A stretch of DNA of 64,000 nt from Semisulcospira habei (taxonomy: Eukaryota > Mollusca > Gastropoda > Semisulcospiridae), in the NCBI GenBank assembly GCA_036245525.1, contig BTPG01000006.1, positions 76,639,227 through 76,703,226 on the forward strand, in the 5' to 3' direction. Of the stretch, positions 12,300-26,100 are shown piece after piece. Position 1 is the stretch's first letter. Each line of letters starts with the position of its first letter. The notes under the pieces were generated by a model. The model did no database searches. It was given only the letters and a program-made list of their open reading frames with translations, and had not been told where the DNA came from. The position numbers were made by a program, and so were the translations under genes.

Positions 12300-13520
12300 G
12301 CCACATGAATGACATTCCAGCTTGCCAGCCGCAAGGCTGACTGTTTTTTCTTTCTTCTCATTGCTTTGTCTCAGCAGGATATACAGTCTGCTCTTCGGTC
12401 GTTTCCATAAGCTCCAAGCACCCATTGGAGCAGGCAGACTGTGGCGGGTTAGCACCTTACTGAATCATAGTGGGGGCTGCCCATTGCCTGGTGGGACGCG
12501 ATGATCCGGCCTCCGGCACCGTCGGAGACAGCCCGTAGCGCCCGAGCTTACGCCAATCACTGGGCTCAAGTTATAACTCGTAACTGCCGTCTCCCGTGTT
12601 GTCAATGTTGTCGCTGGGGCTGCGGCACTGGAGTGACCTCTCCAGGGCGCAACGGCCTGGGCGAAGTGTATGGAGATCCTAGGATGCCCAGTCGTCGAGA
12701 CATGGTGATCCCCCTCTCGGCCTCGCTGATGTAGTCCACTGAAAGGCCAGTCGGAATGCAAAGCAGTACGTTTGGCACCAGTTTGGCTGCAAGAGCTGCC
12801 AGAACAGTGCGTGAATACAGGCAGCTGTTCGCCTTCCAGGCGGCTCCACTCCCGGCCTGACTTTTGAAGGCCTTAGTCCGGGCTCCGCATTTGGCCGTTG
12901 AATCAAACCTGATCTCTTCCGTCCTTTAGCCGTTGGTTGTCGGAAGCAGCCAGTCGGCACTGATCCCGGCGCCTAGTCAGTGGTGCAATGTGATCACCAC
13001 CCCCTCACGTGGTTTAGCCCATCAGCAGTAGAGGTGCCTAAAGACTGAGATGGACTATGACTGAGGACCAGTCGTGATGCCCGTCCCGCGTCCTGAGGAC
13101 GCATCTGCCGAACAGCAAAGGTACCTACCTCTATCCAGAGCCCCCTACACCCCGCCTAGCATCATGTAACAGCCTATTACCGTGATCCCCCCCCCCCTCC
13201 CCCTCCCTCTCCGTGAACGCCGATGTACCGGCCGGGCCGCGGCGGCATAGCCTCGCCGGCATGGTCAGCCCCGCGCATCAACGGTACCCTCCCCCCATCC
13301 CCGGCCGCATCACCACTGCACCGCCCCCCCCCCCCCACCGGCCCCCCGGCTTCTACATGATATGGGCTGTACTGACAGGTTTTTTATTTTTTATTTTTTT
13401 AATGAATCACGTCGAGTCACTGAACGGTCCGGCCGTCCGGCGGCTGCCACACGGCATCACGAAGTCAGTCAATGTTTTTGGCCTCTACACGGAGGGACTG
13501 ACCAGTGTTATGTCAGTCGC
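12300..13520. other. GC-rich unassigned region upstream of the reductase gene
   Basis: High GC with C runs at 13188-13212 and 13323-13338. There is no convincing conserved frame. Its style resembles LINE 5' leader DNA, but I could not match it to any element in the window. It might also include a distal promoter region of the gene starting at 13975. Confidence 0.35.
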
Positions 13521-13529
13521 TGACAGCTA

Positions 13530-13812
13530 CGACTTTGGTATCAATATCAGCCCACTTACCAAATTTCAAATATAAAACGATCTGAATTTCTAAAAACTTC
13601 TGTAGCTCGCTTGAACTTGCCCTTAGCACCACGTGAATGGTCTGTGCCGTTTATGTACAGTGTGTGAACGAATGCGCGTCGTCAGTCACGCCGTGCGAGC
13701 GTGCTCAAGTTCAGTCAGTGTTGGGTTCAGTTCGCGCCGGAGGCGCTTTGAGCCGATATTCATCCGATTTGAGCCTATTTAATGCGCTGATTTATTTATT
13801 TATTTATAGCTA
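13530..13812. repeat. Dispersed repeat, copy 1 (second copy at 33430-33695)
   Basis: The stretch from GACTTTGGTATCAATATCAG through GAATGCGC to TTAATGCGCTGATTTATTTA is found again, diverged, at 33430-33695. Here it lies within 170 bp of the reductase start codon, so it overlaps the likely 5' UTR or promoter. Confidence 0.75.
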
Positions 13813-13974
13813 CCGTCGGGGTTAGAAATCAATGGAATGGAATTGCTTAGACTCCGTTGAGTAGTAACACTGTTGTCTCAGCCAGGACAGATTGTCAGGG
13901 TATACAAAATTCTCTCGACACAGGTCACGCGAGATAACTCTAGTGGCCTGACGACGCGAAAGAGTAGGGGAAGC

Positions 13975-14164
13975 ATGGCTCTAGCGACGATGTTGCGAAG
14001 TTATTTGGGTAGTTCCACCGACATTTTTACAGTCATTGGTGCCGTTGTGACTGCAATTTTCGCTTTTAAAGTCACTTCATCTTTCATCAATGGCCTCTTG
14101 TCGTACGTTCTCTCTGGACTTTTGGGCATGACCTTCAACTTCAAGAGTGTTGGATCGTGGGCAG
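13975..14164 (+). CDS. HSD17B12: HSD17B12 exon 1 (residues 1-63)
   Basis: Starts at the ATG of MALATMLRSYLG; an in-frame upstream extension exists but lacks family similarity. Encodes the hydrophobic membrane anchor including FTVIGAVVTAIFAF. Ends TGGGCAG before GTAATT, phase 1. Confidence 0.85.
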
Positions 14165-17100
14165 GTAATTCATGCTCTTTTGTTCTGTTGCCGGTTGCAG
14201 GACAGGGCATGCTATTTTTCCCGAAAAAAGAAAGAAAGAACGCTTCTGTTTACTTGCCGATGAATTCTTTGTGCTTTAAACAACGGCGTAAAATATTTGT
14301 GTACTGAACGGTATAATGCTGATGCTGACTAAGGATAGTTTGAGCCGTCCGTCACACAGAAGTGCACGGACCTTGAAAAGGACTTTGCCCCAGCGCATGC
14401 ACATTGTATTATAACTGAGTGATGTGTATGATGGGGTGTGTGTGTGACCATTAGCACTGTCAATGAGAAAGAAAAACCCCGCAACATGGCATGTCGTGAT
14501 GTTTCATTAATGGGCTGTTGATGGTAGATTACCCTGAGGGATGTGCTATTCTCCCCTTTTTTTTCATTTGGATGCATATAGGGCTTGGGGAAGTTCCCCG
14601 TGTTGCCTAGGAGCGTTGGCGCGATAGCTGTCATCTTGAGAGGATACGATAGACTTCAGATAGTAGTGAAATAGTGTTTCAACATGTTTTTCTTTGAATG
14701 ATGTTTCTTCCTCTTTGGAAACAAACAAAAACAGATTCTGGTTAGCGATTTCCTACGGTGATGGCAAGACGTGCTGTTATTGCCTATAGCACATCAGGAC
14801 TTTCCTGACATTGTCCTGACAGCGATTTCCTGATGAGCGCACGAGTCGCGTATCCTCTCAAGATGGCCGCCACAACTAGCGTGATGACGTCAGCTTCCCA
14901 AGCCCTATAGATGTAGATATATATTACACTATTTATTACTAGACGTTGAGCTGAACCAGACAACTTGTATGTAATCAAGTGTTTGTTTCCAGTTGTCACT
15001 GGATGCACGGATGGAATTGGAAAGGCTTACGCAGAAGAGGTCTGTCTTTCATTAAAAATCTTTTCATCATAAAAATGCGTTCCTTTTTGCACTTGCTTTT
15101 TTTCATTCAGTGAATTTATGAGTGTTTACTGATATCAGAATGCCAGGTATCAATAGGCAGGGTTCAGATTGGCTGCAAGACCTTGACCATACATGACATT
15201 GTATCCAACTGACCAATCACTGCATGCACTTATGTGACTCCATAGTACTTTTCAGATTGTACATAGCGGGTTGTTATCTGTCATACCTGAGCAGCCCTTC
15301 TCAGTGTCAGACTTTGCACCTTTTTCATATTACTTGTATATTGCACTGTCTTGTCCTGTATATTGCACTGTCTTGTCCTGTATTGTGTCAGATGCAATAA
15401 TGCTTCATCAATGTGCATAATGGGCCATTAGTCCAAGGGAGACAATCACATTAGCATTCATTGATTGAAGGCCAGGATATGATGATGTATGCCCTTCAGG
15501 GCTCCTGTTTTCACCACAGCTTAAAGGACCTCTGTATACCTCCAGCTGTAATTTTTTTTAGGGTACACAGACTCCATCTGAACATTTTAAAGGGGCAGAA
15601 AATTGGATCAGTAATATTGAATCAGGTGCATGTTCTTTAAATACTTGAAAACTAGTGCATGCCAGATGCAGATGCCCATCTGCTACCCCTCCACCGCATT
15701 TTCAGTACATAAATTTAAATTTTAGTGCGCTACAGACGAACAAAAATGGGAGCCATACCTTTCAAGTATCTGTGCAGGGCCACGCATAACTGTCATCTTC
15801 TTAGGGATTCTGATAGATTTGTGTGTATTTTATTAATGAAAAATTTTCATTATTTGACAGACACATTTTGACAGGGGCAGGGGGGGGGGGGGGGGGCGAA
15901 AAAAAAAAACTTTAATGAAGAAAAAGAAGCATGTGAAAGTTTACAGTTGTGATTTTTGGAGGGTTAGTGTATACACACAGATTTGCGATCAGTACTGATC
16001 TACTTATTAGGCCATGTTTAATGACAGAAAGTAAGTCCCGGGACTCCATCTTCTTTGTTTCAGAGGGTCTGCAGTGGATTATATGGGGTTCCCAGGGACT
16101 GACAGAGGGTCCACACCATTAACAAAGAAAACTAACACATCCACATCACACACACTCAACATTTGTGGACTTTTATTTTCAGCTTTTATTTTCACAGCGT
16201 CTGTCGGCATCATTACCTGCTGCTGTGTTTCACTGGTGCCACACATCCACTAAAACATAACGTCAACTGATGTGTCCTTGATGACATGTCATTGATGCTT
16301 TGTAGACCTACAACACATGCAAATCAAAGTGTGCATAAAAACAAATGCAGAATGTTGTGTCTCTTGGCTTGACTTCGCGAACAAAGATTCTATAGGGCTT
16401 GCCCACGTCGTCTGCAGGCATTTTCGTGGCTGCGGAGGCCAATCCGGGACAGGCAGGTTCGACCGCAGTGGCTGCAGGGGAAGGTCTGGTCAGGGTTCTG
16501 AGTTACGACAACTCTGTTTTTTCTTCTGAGCCGCTTGTCCTTAAGGTTAGCTCTGCGAGAGTCCTCAAAGGAGACGGCTGCATTGTGAATGGTGGAGCGC
16601 CAGGTGTCACGGTCCGCAGCAAGCGAGGACCACTGGCGGTGGTCGATTCGGCAGGCACTAAGTGACTTCTTGAGACCGTCTTTGTATCTCTTCTTTGGTG
16701 CCTCTCTGTCTCGGTGTCCAGTGGCGAGCTCGCCGAACAGAGTGATCTTGGGTAGGCGATGATCCTCCATCCTGGAGATGTGCCCCGCCCAGCGAAGCTG
16801 TGTCCGCAGCAGCAAAGCCTCGATGCTCACAGTTTCCGCCTGTTCAAGGACCTCGACGTTGGTGACATAGTCACTCCAGTGAATGCCGAGGATGGTACGC
16901 AGGCAGTGCTGGTGAAAGCGTTTGAGGAGTCGTAGTTGGCTGCGGTAGAGGGCCCAGGACTCGGAACCGTACAGCAGGGTGGTGAGGACGACAGCTCTGT
17001 ACACGCTGATCTTGGTGCTTTTTTTCAGCTGTTGATTGTGCCACACCCGCTTGAATAGTCGCCCGAAAGCACTGTTCGCTTTTGCCAGCCTGTTGTCCAG

Positions 17101-20100
17101 CTCCTTGTCCAGCTTGGCGTCTGACGTGATGATGCAGCCAAGGTAGGTAAACTGGTGTACAGACTTCAGTTCGGACTCGCCGATGGTGATGTGGGGAGGG
17201 CGATGCTCTTCCTTGGGTGCCGGCTGATGAAGGACCTCTGTCTTTTTCAGACTGACCTCATGTCCAAAGAGCTGGGCGGCATCTGTGAAGCAGGACGTAA
17301 TGCACTGCAAGGCTCTCTCTGTGTGTGCAACGAGGGCAGCGTCATCAGCAAAGAGCAGCTCACGAATCAGTTGGTCTAGGGTTTTGGTGTGGGCCTGCAG
17401 TCGTCTGAGGTTGAACAGGCTGCCATCGAGACGATACCTGATGTACACTGCGTCGTCATCGTCGAGGTCCACTGTGGCCTGCTTCAACATCATGCTGAAG
17501 AAGATGGTGAAGAGGGTCGGTGCCAGCACACAGTCTTGCTTCACGCCGTTGCGAATGGGGAATGGTTCTGAGAGGTCACTGTTTAGTCTGACCTGGCCTT
17601 GCTGGTCCTCGTGGAGCTGGACGATCATGTTGAGGAACTTTGGGGGACAACCTAGTCGCTCCAGGATCTGCCACATACACACAGAATGTTGTGTACAAAC
17701 AAAGAAAATACCAGTAACTCTGCTGTTGCATAGCAGACAGTCTGCTAACAGTCGGTTATGCTAACTTTTGTGATTGTTCATCTTTTGGGTTTCATTGTTA
17801 TATTTATAGTGTGTCCAGGGGACGTACAGTGTAGACTCAAAATGCATCCTTTCAGATTATAGTGCTTCTATATACATGTGTTAGCAGAAGCACTGGTCCT
17901 GCACAAGTGTCTGAAAGGCCATAAACTTGCTGCTTTCATGTCATTGTGCCATACCCTCCAAGTCTCTTGGCCAAGATCACTACACTTGTCAGTTTTTCAA
18001 TTGATTCAAGGTAACATTGCTCATGTGAAATGTTGCATTCTTTCTTTTTCAGGTTTTGTTGAAATTATTTTACGCTTATATTGTGAAATTATCGTATGGA
18101 TTACATTTTTCATTTTACACTTCCCTGCTTTCCTAGCTTGCAAGAAGAGGGCTGAATATTGTGCTGATCAGTCGCACCAGATCCAAGCTTGATGATCTTG
18201 CCAAGGAGATAGGTATGCTGCAAATAAATAGTCAGGTTAGACCATGAAAGTTATTGAAATGTTTGTATTCTATGAAATCTTACAATAACACATCAAGACC
18301 TAAGGTAAAACTGCCTGAATTTGGGAGTCCTATTAGACTACATATAATTTAGGATCTAGTTCAACCATATAAGTGCCTTGAGGCAGGACTATCTTTGTTA
18401 GCCCCTTCGCTTTTAGTGATCACAGACTTGCATGTCCGAAATGACTGCACCCTGGCTCACATTTGTGTGAAGAAAATAGATGTCCTTGGGATCAAACCTT
18501 AGGCACAAAGAAGGTAGGACTAGCTAGAGACATAAATCCTCATGAGCCCCTGCAGTCGCAGGGGCTCATGAGGATTTATGTCTCTTGCAGCTGGGTAGCG
18601 TTTACCTTGCCCTGGCAGTGAGGGGGTTAATATTTATGTATCCTGCTGTGTAATAAGGCTGAATGGGTTATGTTCCAGTTATATTTTCTGGGATTAAACT
18701 TGAGAAGTATAATTTACATTTTGCTTGTTAATTTTTCCATCAACAGTACCAGATGACATTACCTGGTACTATTAGGAGGCTGTCCTCTCAGTAAGCGAAG
18801 GTCCTCAGGCCTGTGATGGCTGTGTGTGGGCCCACTGTGGCCGTTGTGGTCCCCGAAGTTGTTTTGATACTGGTGCTACTACCCTGCTAATCATGTCATC
18901 TAGCAAGTGTTACAAAAAGGAATATTACTTTTAAAAAAATTTGTCGTCTGGTAAGCATCATCAAAGTAAAATTGAATTTGAGTCATCTTTGAACAGTACA
19001 AACAAGTACAAGAGATGGATCAGAATGGAACATGATTTAGCCACAGATTTTAGAGGCCTCACCTAAAGACTAAGTAGTTGCAGGAGATGGATGACCAAGA
19101 TAGTTCAAGGATATTGCTTGATTAGCTTATTTTGAAGCGAGCCTGACACTACCCTTGAATTATCTTGGTTGATCCATCTCCGTATGTCAGGGCTAAATGG
19201 GTTAACCCTTTGGCTATCAGTAGCACTTTTTGTTGCAATGGTTCCTGCAGAATCGTCGCGACAAAGAGCGCTACCGACATCCAGAGGTTTAACTCTTTCG
19301 AGACTAGCTGCCGCGAATCCGGATGCGGCACGTCTCAAAAGAGTTATGTCATGATTTAGGTCTCCTTCTGGTGACAAGCTAATTAAACATTACCCATGAG
19401 TTGCCTACCGTGCGCAACTCTACCAGCAGGTCTTAACCCATCTTTTTAATGTATGCATTTTTACGGACCCTGTGCCAACATGCAGTGGTAAACACCGGCC
19501 CGACCCCTGACATACAGGGATGAGGTTCAAACTCTTCCTGATGTTACCTGTGTCATATATGTATCAGGTTGTGAAAGATAGCTTACACTTTTGTTTTGCT
19601 CTTTTCTTTTTCCAGAGGAGCGTTTCAAAGTGAAGACGAGGATCATTGCTGCTGACTTCACACGTGCCGACATCTACGATGGTATCCAAAAGGAGCTGGC
19701 TGGAATGGACATTGGGACACTTGGTAAGATTTAACACTTTAACATCTTTGATTTTGGGTCACTTGTGATAGCAATAGTGAGTGTCAGCCATTGGCCATCT
19801 GTCATCTGTGTTGAACTTTGACATTGGCATTTTCTCGGAGACTAAACTTTGGCCAAAAGATACTTTGTGACAAGATATTTCTACACATACTAATTTCAGT
19901 GACCTCTCTAAAGGTCGAGGTCACAGGGGATCCAGAAATAGGGGAAAATGGCTGTATTTTGACCATTTTTTTTTTCTTTCAAATACTGTATTTTTATCTT
20001 CAAACCCAAACTTGGTACAGGAGAAGGAGGGGAAGGAGGGGGTTGACAAATGTGTGTAAGAGACGGATTTCACTGGTTCAAAAGCCAACCCTTTACTCAT

Positions 20101-23100
20101 GTTAACCCATATCCTACTGAGGCTAAAAACTTCAAATTTGTAAACTGCCATATATATGCAAGCTACATTATAGCACTTACAGATAAGGATATAGACCAAT
20201 GGCCTTAGTTCAAGGGTGGTGCCAGAATAGCTTGGCGCCTAGAGGTGCCAAGCTATTCTGGCACTACCCTTGAACTATTTTAGTCAAACTTATTTCACAC
20301 ACTGGTGTATTCCGAATGATAAGAACTTAAGGCACTTGAATACTTGCTTCTTTTAGTGACCTGGCAGAAATGTCAAGTTCACAAATTTCAGACTTATTAT
20401 ACGAATTTGTCATACAGGTGAGCTATAAGGGTTTTTTGTTCTTGTTGCATGGGTGGGACCGGAAAAAAGTTGAATCCTGAAGCAAGGGTCTTGGGGCACT
20501 TTTTAAGTGTAAACACCCCCCCCCCCCCAAAAAAAAAAAAAAAAAAAATTTAAATCCGGAAATCCAGCTGTAGCCGGAAAAGTCCCACCCATGTTGTTGC
20601 CTTTTAAAACTGCCTTTAGCTTTCTGTGTTTATGGTACATGTCAGCCTCAGTATTATGTGTGCAGGCCTGCTAAGGATGACGTTAGCCTGAGGATATATA
20701 TTTAAGCGGTTTTCTTTGCAAGTCTGTGTTAAAAGAAATCAGTGTTACAATAACAAGATCACAACATGCTTCGACTTTATGGCTCCCACGACCGTGACAT
20801 ACTGACTCTGACCTGCACTGATAATAATGGTCGAAGTCTTTTTGAGCAATAGGCAAAACCCAGATGACTGCCCTCAGTCTGTGAAAGTGAATAAAGTGAC
20901 CTCTCCAAGCAGGATGCCAAGAAGCAATAGAGCCCTTGCAACATACAGGAGCAGATGAGAGTTTTTTGCATTCAGGAAGAAGCTACCGGTTGTTAATTGT
21001 TAATTTTGTTTTTCTTTCTTTCCAGTGAACAATGTGGGCATGTCCTATGAGCATCCAGAATACTTCCTTGAATATGAAAATCGTGATCAGGTAACTTGGC
21101 CATTTAGAATAAAGTTAACCTCAGAGAATGCTTTCATGAGCATTTATCTTGATATTGATCTTGATCTCTTATAAACTAGGAGAGCGAGATCAACACTGAC
21201 AGGCAGATGCAACTCACAGAAGTAGTCATTAACAAATGAATGTTTGTAACAACAATGCATGCAGTGTTCTTTTTATGCACTTTTGACTGGCTACATGTAA
21301 TCTTGTTTTCATATTGGCATTAACCCCATCACTGACAGAAAAATGCAAACACCTCCCATCTGCAAGAGGCAAGGAACCTCATGAGCCCCTGCATCTGCAG
21401 GGGCTCATGAGGTTCTTTGCCTCTTGCTTGACAACATTTTGTAAATCATGTTCCGTTAAGTACATGCATTTAGAATGATGTCGACTCTTTTATGCTGAAT
21501 TAAAATTTTACAAAAAATTCAGAAACACAATCTGCAACCATTGGCAGTGAATGGGCTGAGTAAGTGGTTACTTGTAGGACACCATTTTACCGCACGTCCG
21601 CATTTCTCAGATTTTGAGGTTTTCAGCTGATAACAAGGTACCAGTTGCCGGAGATGGATCAACAACAATAATTTAAGGGTAGTGCCAGATTAGATTGGCG
21701 CCTGATGGCACCAAGCTAATCTGGCACTGCCCTTGAATTATCATGGTTGATCCATTTCATGCTGTAGTGCTGGGTGGGTTAATTATAGTACTCAGGCAGG
21801 CTAACTTTCAGTCAGAGTAGCAGAATGATAACAATGAGAACATACTACAGCTCTTAACTCGTTCAGCCCCAACACACCACAGCAAGACATGGATCGAGCG
21901 TGATAGTTCAGGGGTCGTGCCAGAATAGCTTGGCACCAACCTGTTTTGGCACCACCCTTGAACTATCATACTCGAGCTGTATCTAGAATTGTAATACAGT
22001 CCTTCAGATGATAACTTCACAATTTGGGGATTTCGGTCCTGGGGTAGAATGTGTATCCTCTGAAGAGCTGCAAAGGCTTTACAAAGCACAAATATAACAT
22101 TCAGCAAATACCTTGCATATAATTTTAATTATAACAAAATGTGGATTTCATCCCAAAGTCTACCGTATTGTTTGGAACTCAGATGCGTTTATCTTTTAGG
22201 AACATTCAGAGTTGTTTGTATTTTTAGGCTTATTATGCATTTCCCTTCTCTCCAACCTCTGATCAACACATGTTGGTGCACACAAATAAAGATGGACACA
22301 CTGCGTTTCCCGCCATTAATACGCTCTGTGGGCTCGTGTAGTGACAGGAATCCATCTCCTTCTACTCTACCCCACCCTCTGATTCACATACACACTGGCA
22401 CACAGAAATAAAGATGGACGCACGACGATTCTCGCCATTCGTAAGCTCTGTGGTCTGGCATGGCTTAGCTATTCTGAAGAAGCTGAATGAGCACAAGCAA
22501 CAAAATGACGTCACTTCATCTTCATGTCATGGCATTAGTCCCATGACGCCATGTTCATAGTGACGACTCGATGTGATACGTCACTCATCGCAGTACTAAC
22601 ATTTGACGTATCAGAGAATCAACTTTGTAATTTTCTTGCTGATTTTCACGCCTAGGGCCTACAGGTCACAATTTGACTTAATCCTACCCCAGGGCTGGGA
22701 AAAAACAGCAGGCTTAATGCAAACACTGTTTATGAAAAATCATGCGGGTATTAATGAGAAGATATTTTTTTTCGTAAAAGGAAAATTAAAAGTTATGTTA
22801 GCTGTTTTATAAATGACTCCGAAAATGTGCTGCAGAAAATTGTCTGATTTTCACACCTAGAGCATACAGGTCACAATTGACCTAATCATACCTGACAGCC
22901 GAGGACAAACTGTAGGCTTATGTAAATACAGTATACGAAAAATCATGTGATTATTAATGAGAAGATTTTGTGAGATGTTTTGGGTGATTATATTTATGTG
23001 CTTTTACAGTTCATCATGAACATGATCAACTGCAATGCTACTTCAGTTGCCATGGTAAGCAATCGTCTCATGTTATCTCCCTTTATATATCTCGCTAAAA

Positions 23101-26100
23101 TTTTCAGCTGCTTTGCTTGAACAGCAGATGCACTACAATCTAATACAAAAATGACCTACAGTCAGCAGTGGACTACGTGTACTTTTCAGTGAAAACAAGC
23201 TATCTACATGTAGTTCTTTTATCTCTGCATGTTTGCCCTGAAAATGTAATACATTTGTGTTGTACTTGTCCTTTTTATAAAGTGTGTTTCTTTCTTTCTT
23301 GGGATTTTCTGTCCATTTTACATGTTTGGTAGTCAGTTTGTCTAGATTTAGAATCTTAATAAGCATACCTAACGTTGTAAAATATATAGTACACTGTATA
23401 TACAGTTACAAGGCTTATGTCCTGATCAAATTTTAATTCTTTGGCTGGCTATAGTGGTTTGTCACAATTATTCCTACATAAATCATTGCGCCAAAACTGC
23501 TGATGACAGCCAAAGGGTGAAATAAAATCTCAGACTATAAAGCTGATTTTTCTCCTCTCCAGATGACAAGTATTGTGCTGCCTGGTATGGTGGAGAGGAA
23601 GAAGGGAGCTATCATCAACATTTCTTCAGGGTTTGGCTTGAGACCAGCCCCGCTTGTTGTTGTCTACTCTGCCACAAAGGTATGGACATTTTTTGTTCTT
23701 TGTCTGGTGGTACATTCAGATACTTTCATGTTTTTTTTTCCTAATTGGTGTACTGATCTGTAGCTAAAATCACAGATCAACACACATTTTGAACATTTAA
23801 AAAAATAATATATGATTGTATCTTCAAACACTAGTAAAATAAATGTTCATATTTGGGTTGTTACAGCAGGCGTCAGTCAGACTAAGAGAGTAGTAATTCA
23901 GTAAAGTTGAAATACTTGGCAAAATGTTCACAGAAACAGAGATGCCAACCCTTCCGATTTCGCCGTATTTTCTTACGCCAAAATTAATTTCTTAAGATTT
24001 TACGGCCAAATAAATTATCTTCCGGCAAAAAAAGTGCTGAAATTGTCCGCTAAAAGTTACCAATTTCTCGCTGACTTTGCTGCTCTTATACCGCCGAGGC
24101 ATCGCGTTTCCCTCAAGATAAATAATGAGCCAATCAGAAGTGTCCTCTGATTAGCGCAACCAATCGGAATCTGAAATATACATGATCGGAAATAGTGTGA
24201 TTTCAGTTCAGTTCAGTAGTTCTTGGGATTTCGCTGTTTTAGTGTGTAAAGATGTATTTGACATCGCACACTATATGATGCAATGGCCTGTTTATCGGCC
24301 GGCCTTGTGTGTGTAAAGATGTGTTTGACATCGCACACTATATGATGCAATGGCCTGTTTATCGGCCTGCCGTACACACTTGAGCGACACAAGTCAGTCT
24401 GAATTTTTATGTCTAGTTCATGTGTGTTTCGAGGACATTTTGCTTTGAATTGCCGGTGCTCTTCATCGTCAGCGGACCAAACCGTGGAGATGAAAATTTA
24501 GTGTAGTGTTCTGCTGCACGTATCTCAATCTCCGTTTAAGCCTATCCCCCGTATTGGCTGGGGATTAGGATTGATAGCTCTAGGGCATCCTACTGACTTG
24601 TGTTCGTAGGTCGTTGGCTCACTTTTGGAAGGATGCTTGCATAGAGTTGTATCTTAGTGTTTGTGAGGTTCAACTTTCGTGTCGGACAATTTTCCATCGT
24701 GATTTGCGCTTTTTTTTTTTTTACCCCTTCCTTTCTCCTTCCCCTCCACCTTTTAATTTCTCCACTCTCCTTCTCCCCCTGTTTTCGGGGTGTCGTTTAG
24801 ATACCCCTTTGATCACTTCAAAGAAGGTAGAAATTTGATGTGTATCCTTTTTTTACATAACAGGGTTTTCTGTGGATTTGTTGAATTTAATACATTCGCG
24901 TGTTTTTAAGGGGTGAACGTGTACGGTTCATTGCATTTGCAGTCCCTGGTTTTGGGTGCCAACAGAGTCAACAGGGTACGGGGGTAGGTTGTATATGCCC
25001 CGTATTCACTCCTATTGCGGAATTCTGTGGATTTACGGAACTTTATTAGTTCGTTGGTTCAGAGGTGAACTCGTATGGTTCATTCTGTTTTTAGTTGTGG
25101 TTTTGTGATCTAGCCACGCCAAGCTGGTCAGTGCCAGTGCTGTGCCGAGGAAGTTAGTGTGTGCAATCTTGCACGCCGTGGCACCGAACTTTAACTTTAA
25201 CCTTGAATGACCGAGTTTTATGTTCACACAAAATCTTCCTGTCAAATTTTATTTCTTCCTGTCAAATTTTGAAAATGGTATGGTCAGGTAGTGAAAGGGG
25301 TTGGCACCTCTGCAGAAAACACATGCGGTTGTAAGGCATGTATTTATTTGTATACTGATGAGTAAAAGAAATGTGGCATTATTTGAGTCATGACTTGCAT
25401 AATGTTTCATTTACTTTGCTCTTCAGTATCATTAAATACTTGCACTAGTCAGTGTTTCAGCTTGCAGCTGAAATCTCTCTCCTGTGTAAGCAGTCACTTG
25501 GGTTAAGTTTATGACTGAAGGTGTATGTTTTATTTATTAATTTCTTAACTTTTGTTTTTTCCAGAGCTTCGTTGACTTTTTTGCCCAGTCTCTTCAGCAA
25601 GAGTATGGACCAAAGGGAATCACAATCCAGGTTCTTGCCCCTTTTACTCTTATTACTACAGTGTAGTTACTGTTACAAGCGGAGTAATTTATATAGTTAA
25701 AATTGTCAAGACTTCTGAAATTCTTTGCCATGTTGACTTTTGTTATATCCAACCTTCTTATAAAGGAAGTCAACTGTGTAATTTGTCTAGGTCGTGTTCC
25801 CCTTCTTTGTGGCCACAAAGATGAGCAAGATTCGCACGCCCAGCTTGTTTGCTCCATCTCCCACCACATTTGTTCGCAGCGCCCTCAACACTGTGGGACT
25901 GCAGGCGCAAACGTTTGGCTACTGGTCCCATGCTGTCCAGGTAAGCTGACACATTGATTGTACTGGCATGTCCTCATTGCCATGATCAGAGAGAGTCTGC
26001 ACCCCAATGTGAGCAAAAGGTGTGCGTAGATGAATGATGGGCGATTGCGGTCCCATGCAGTTAGCAGTACAGTGACAGCTGGTATTGGTTTGAAGGCCTT

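Noticed and set aside
13873..13974. 34-codon upstream extension of the reductase exon 1 frame
   Set aside because: No likeness to the family N-terminus; the Met at 13975 gives the normal length and membrane anchor.
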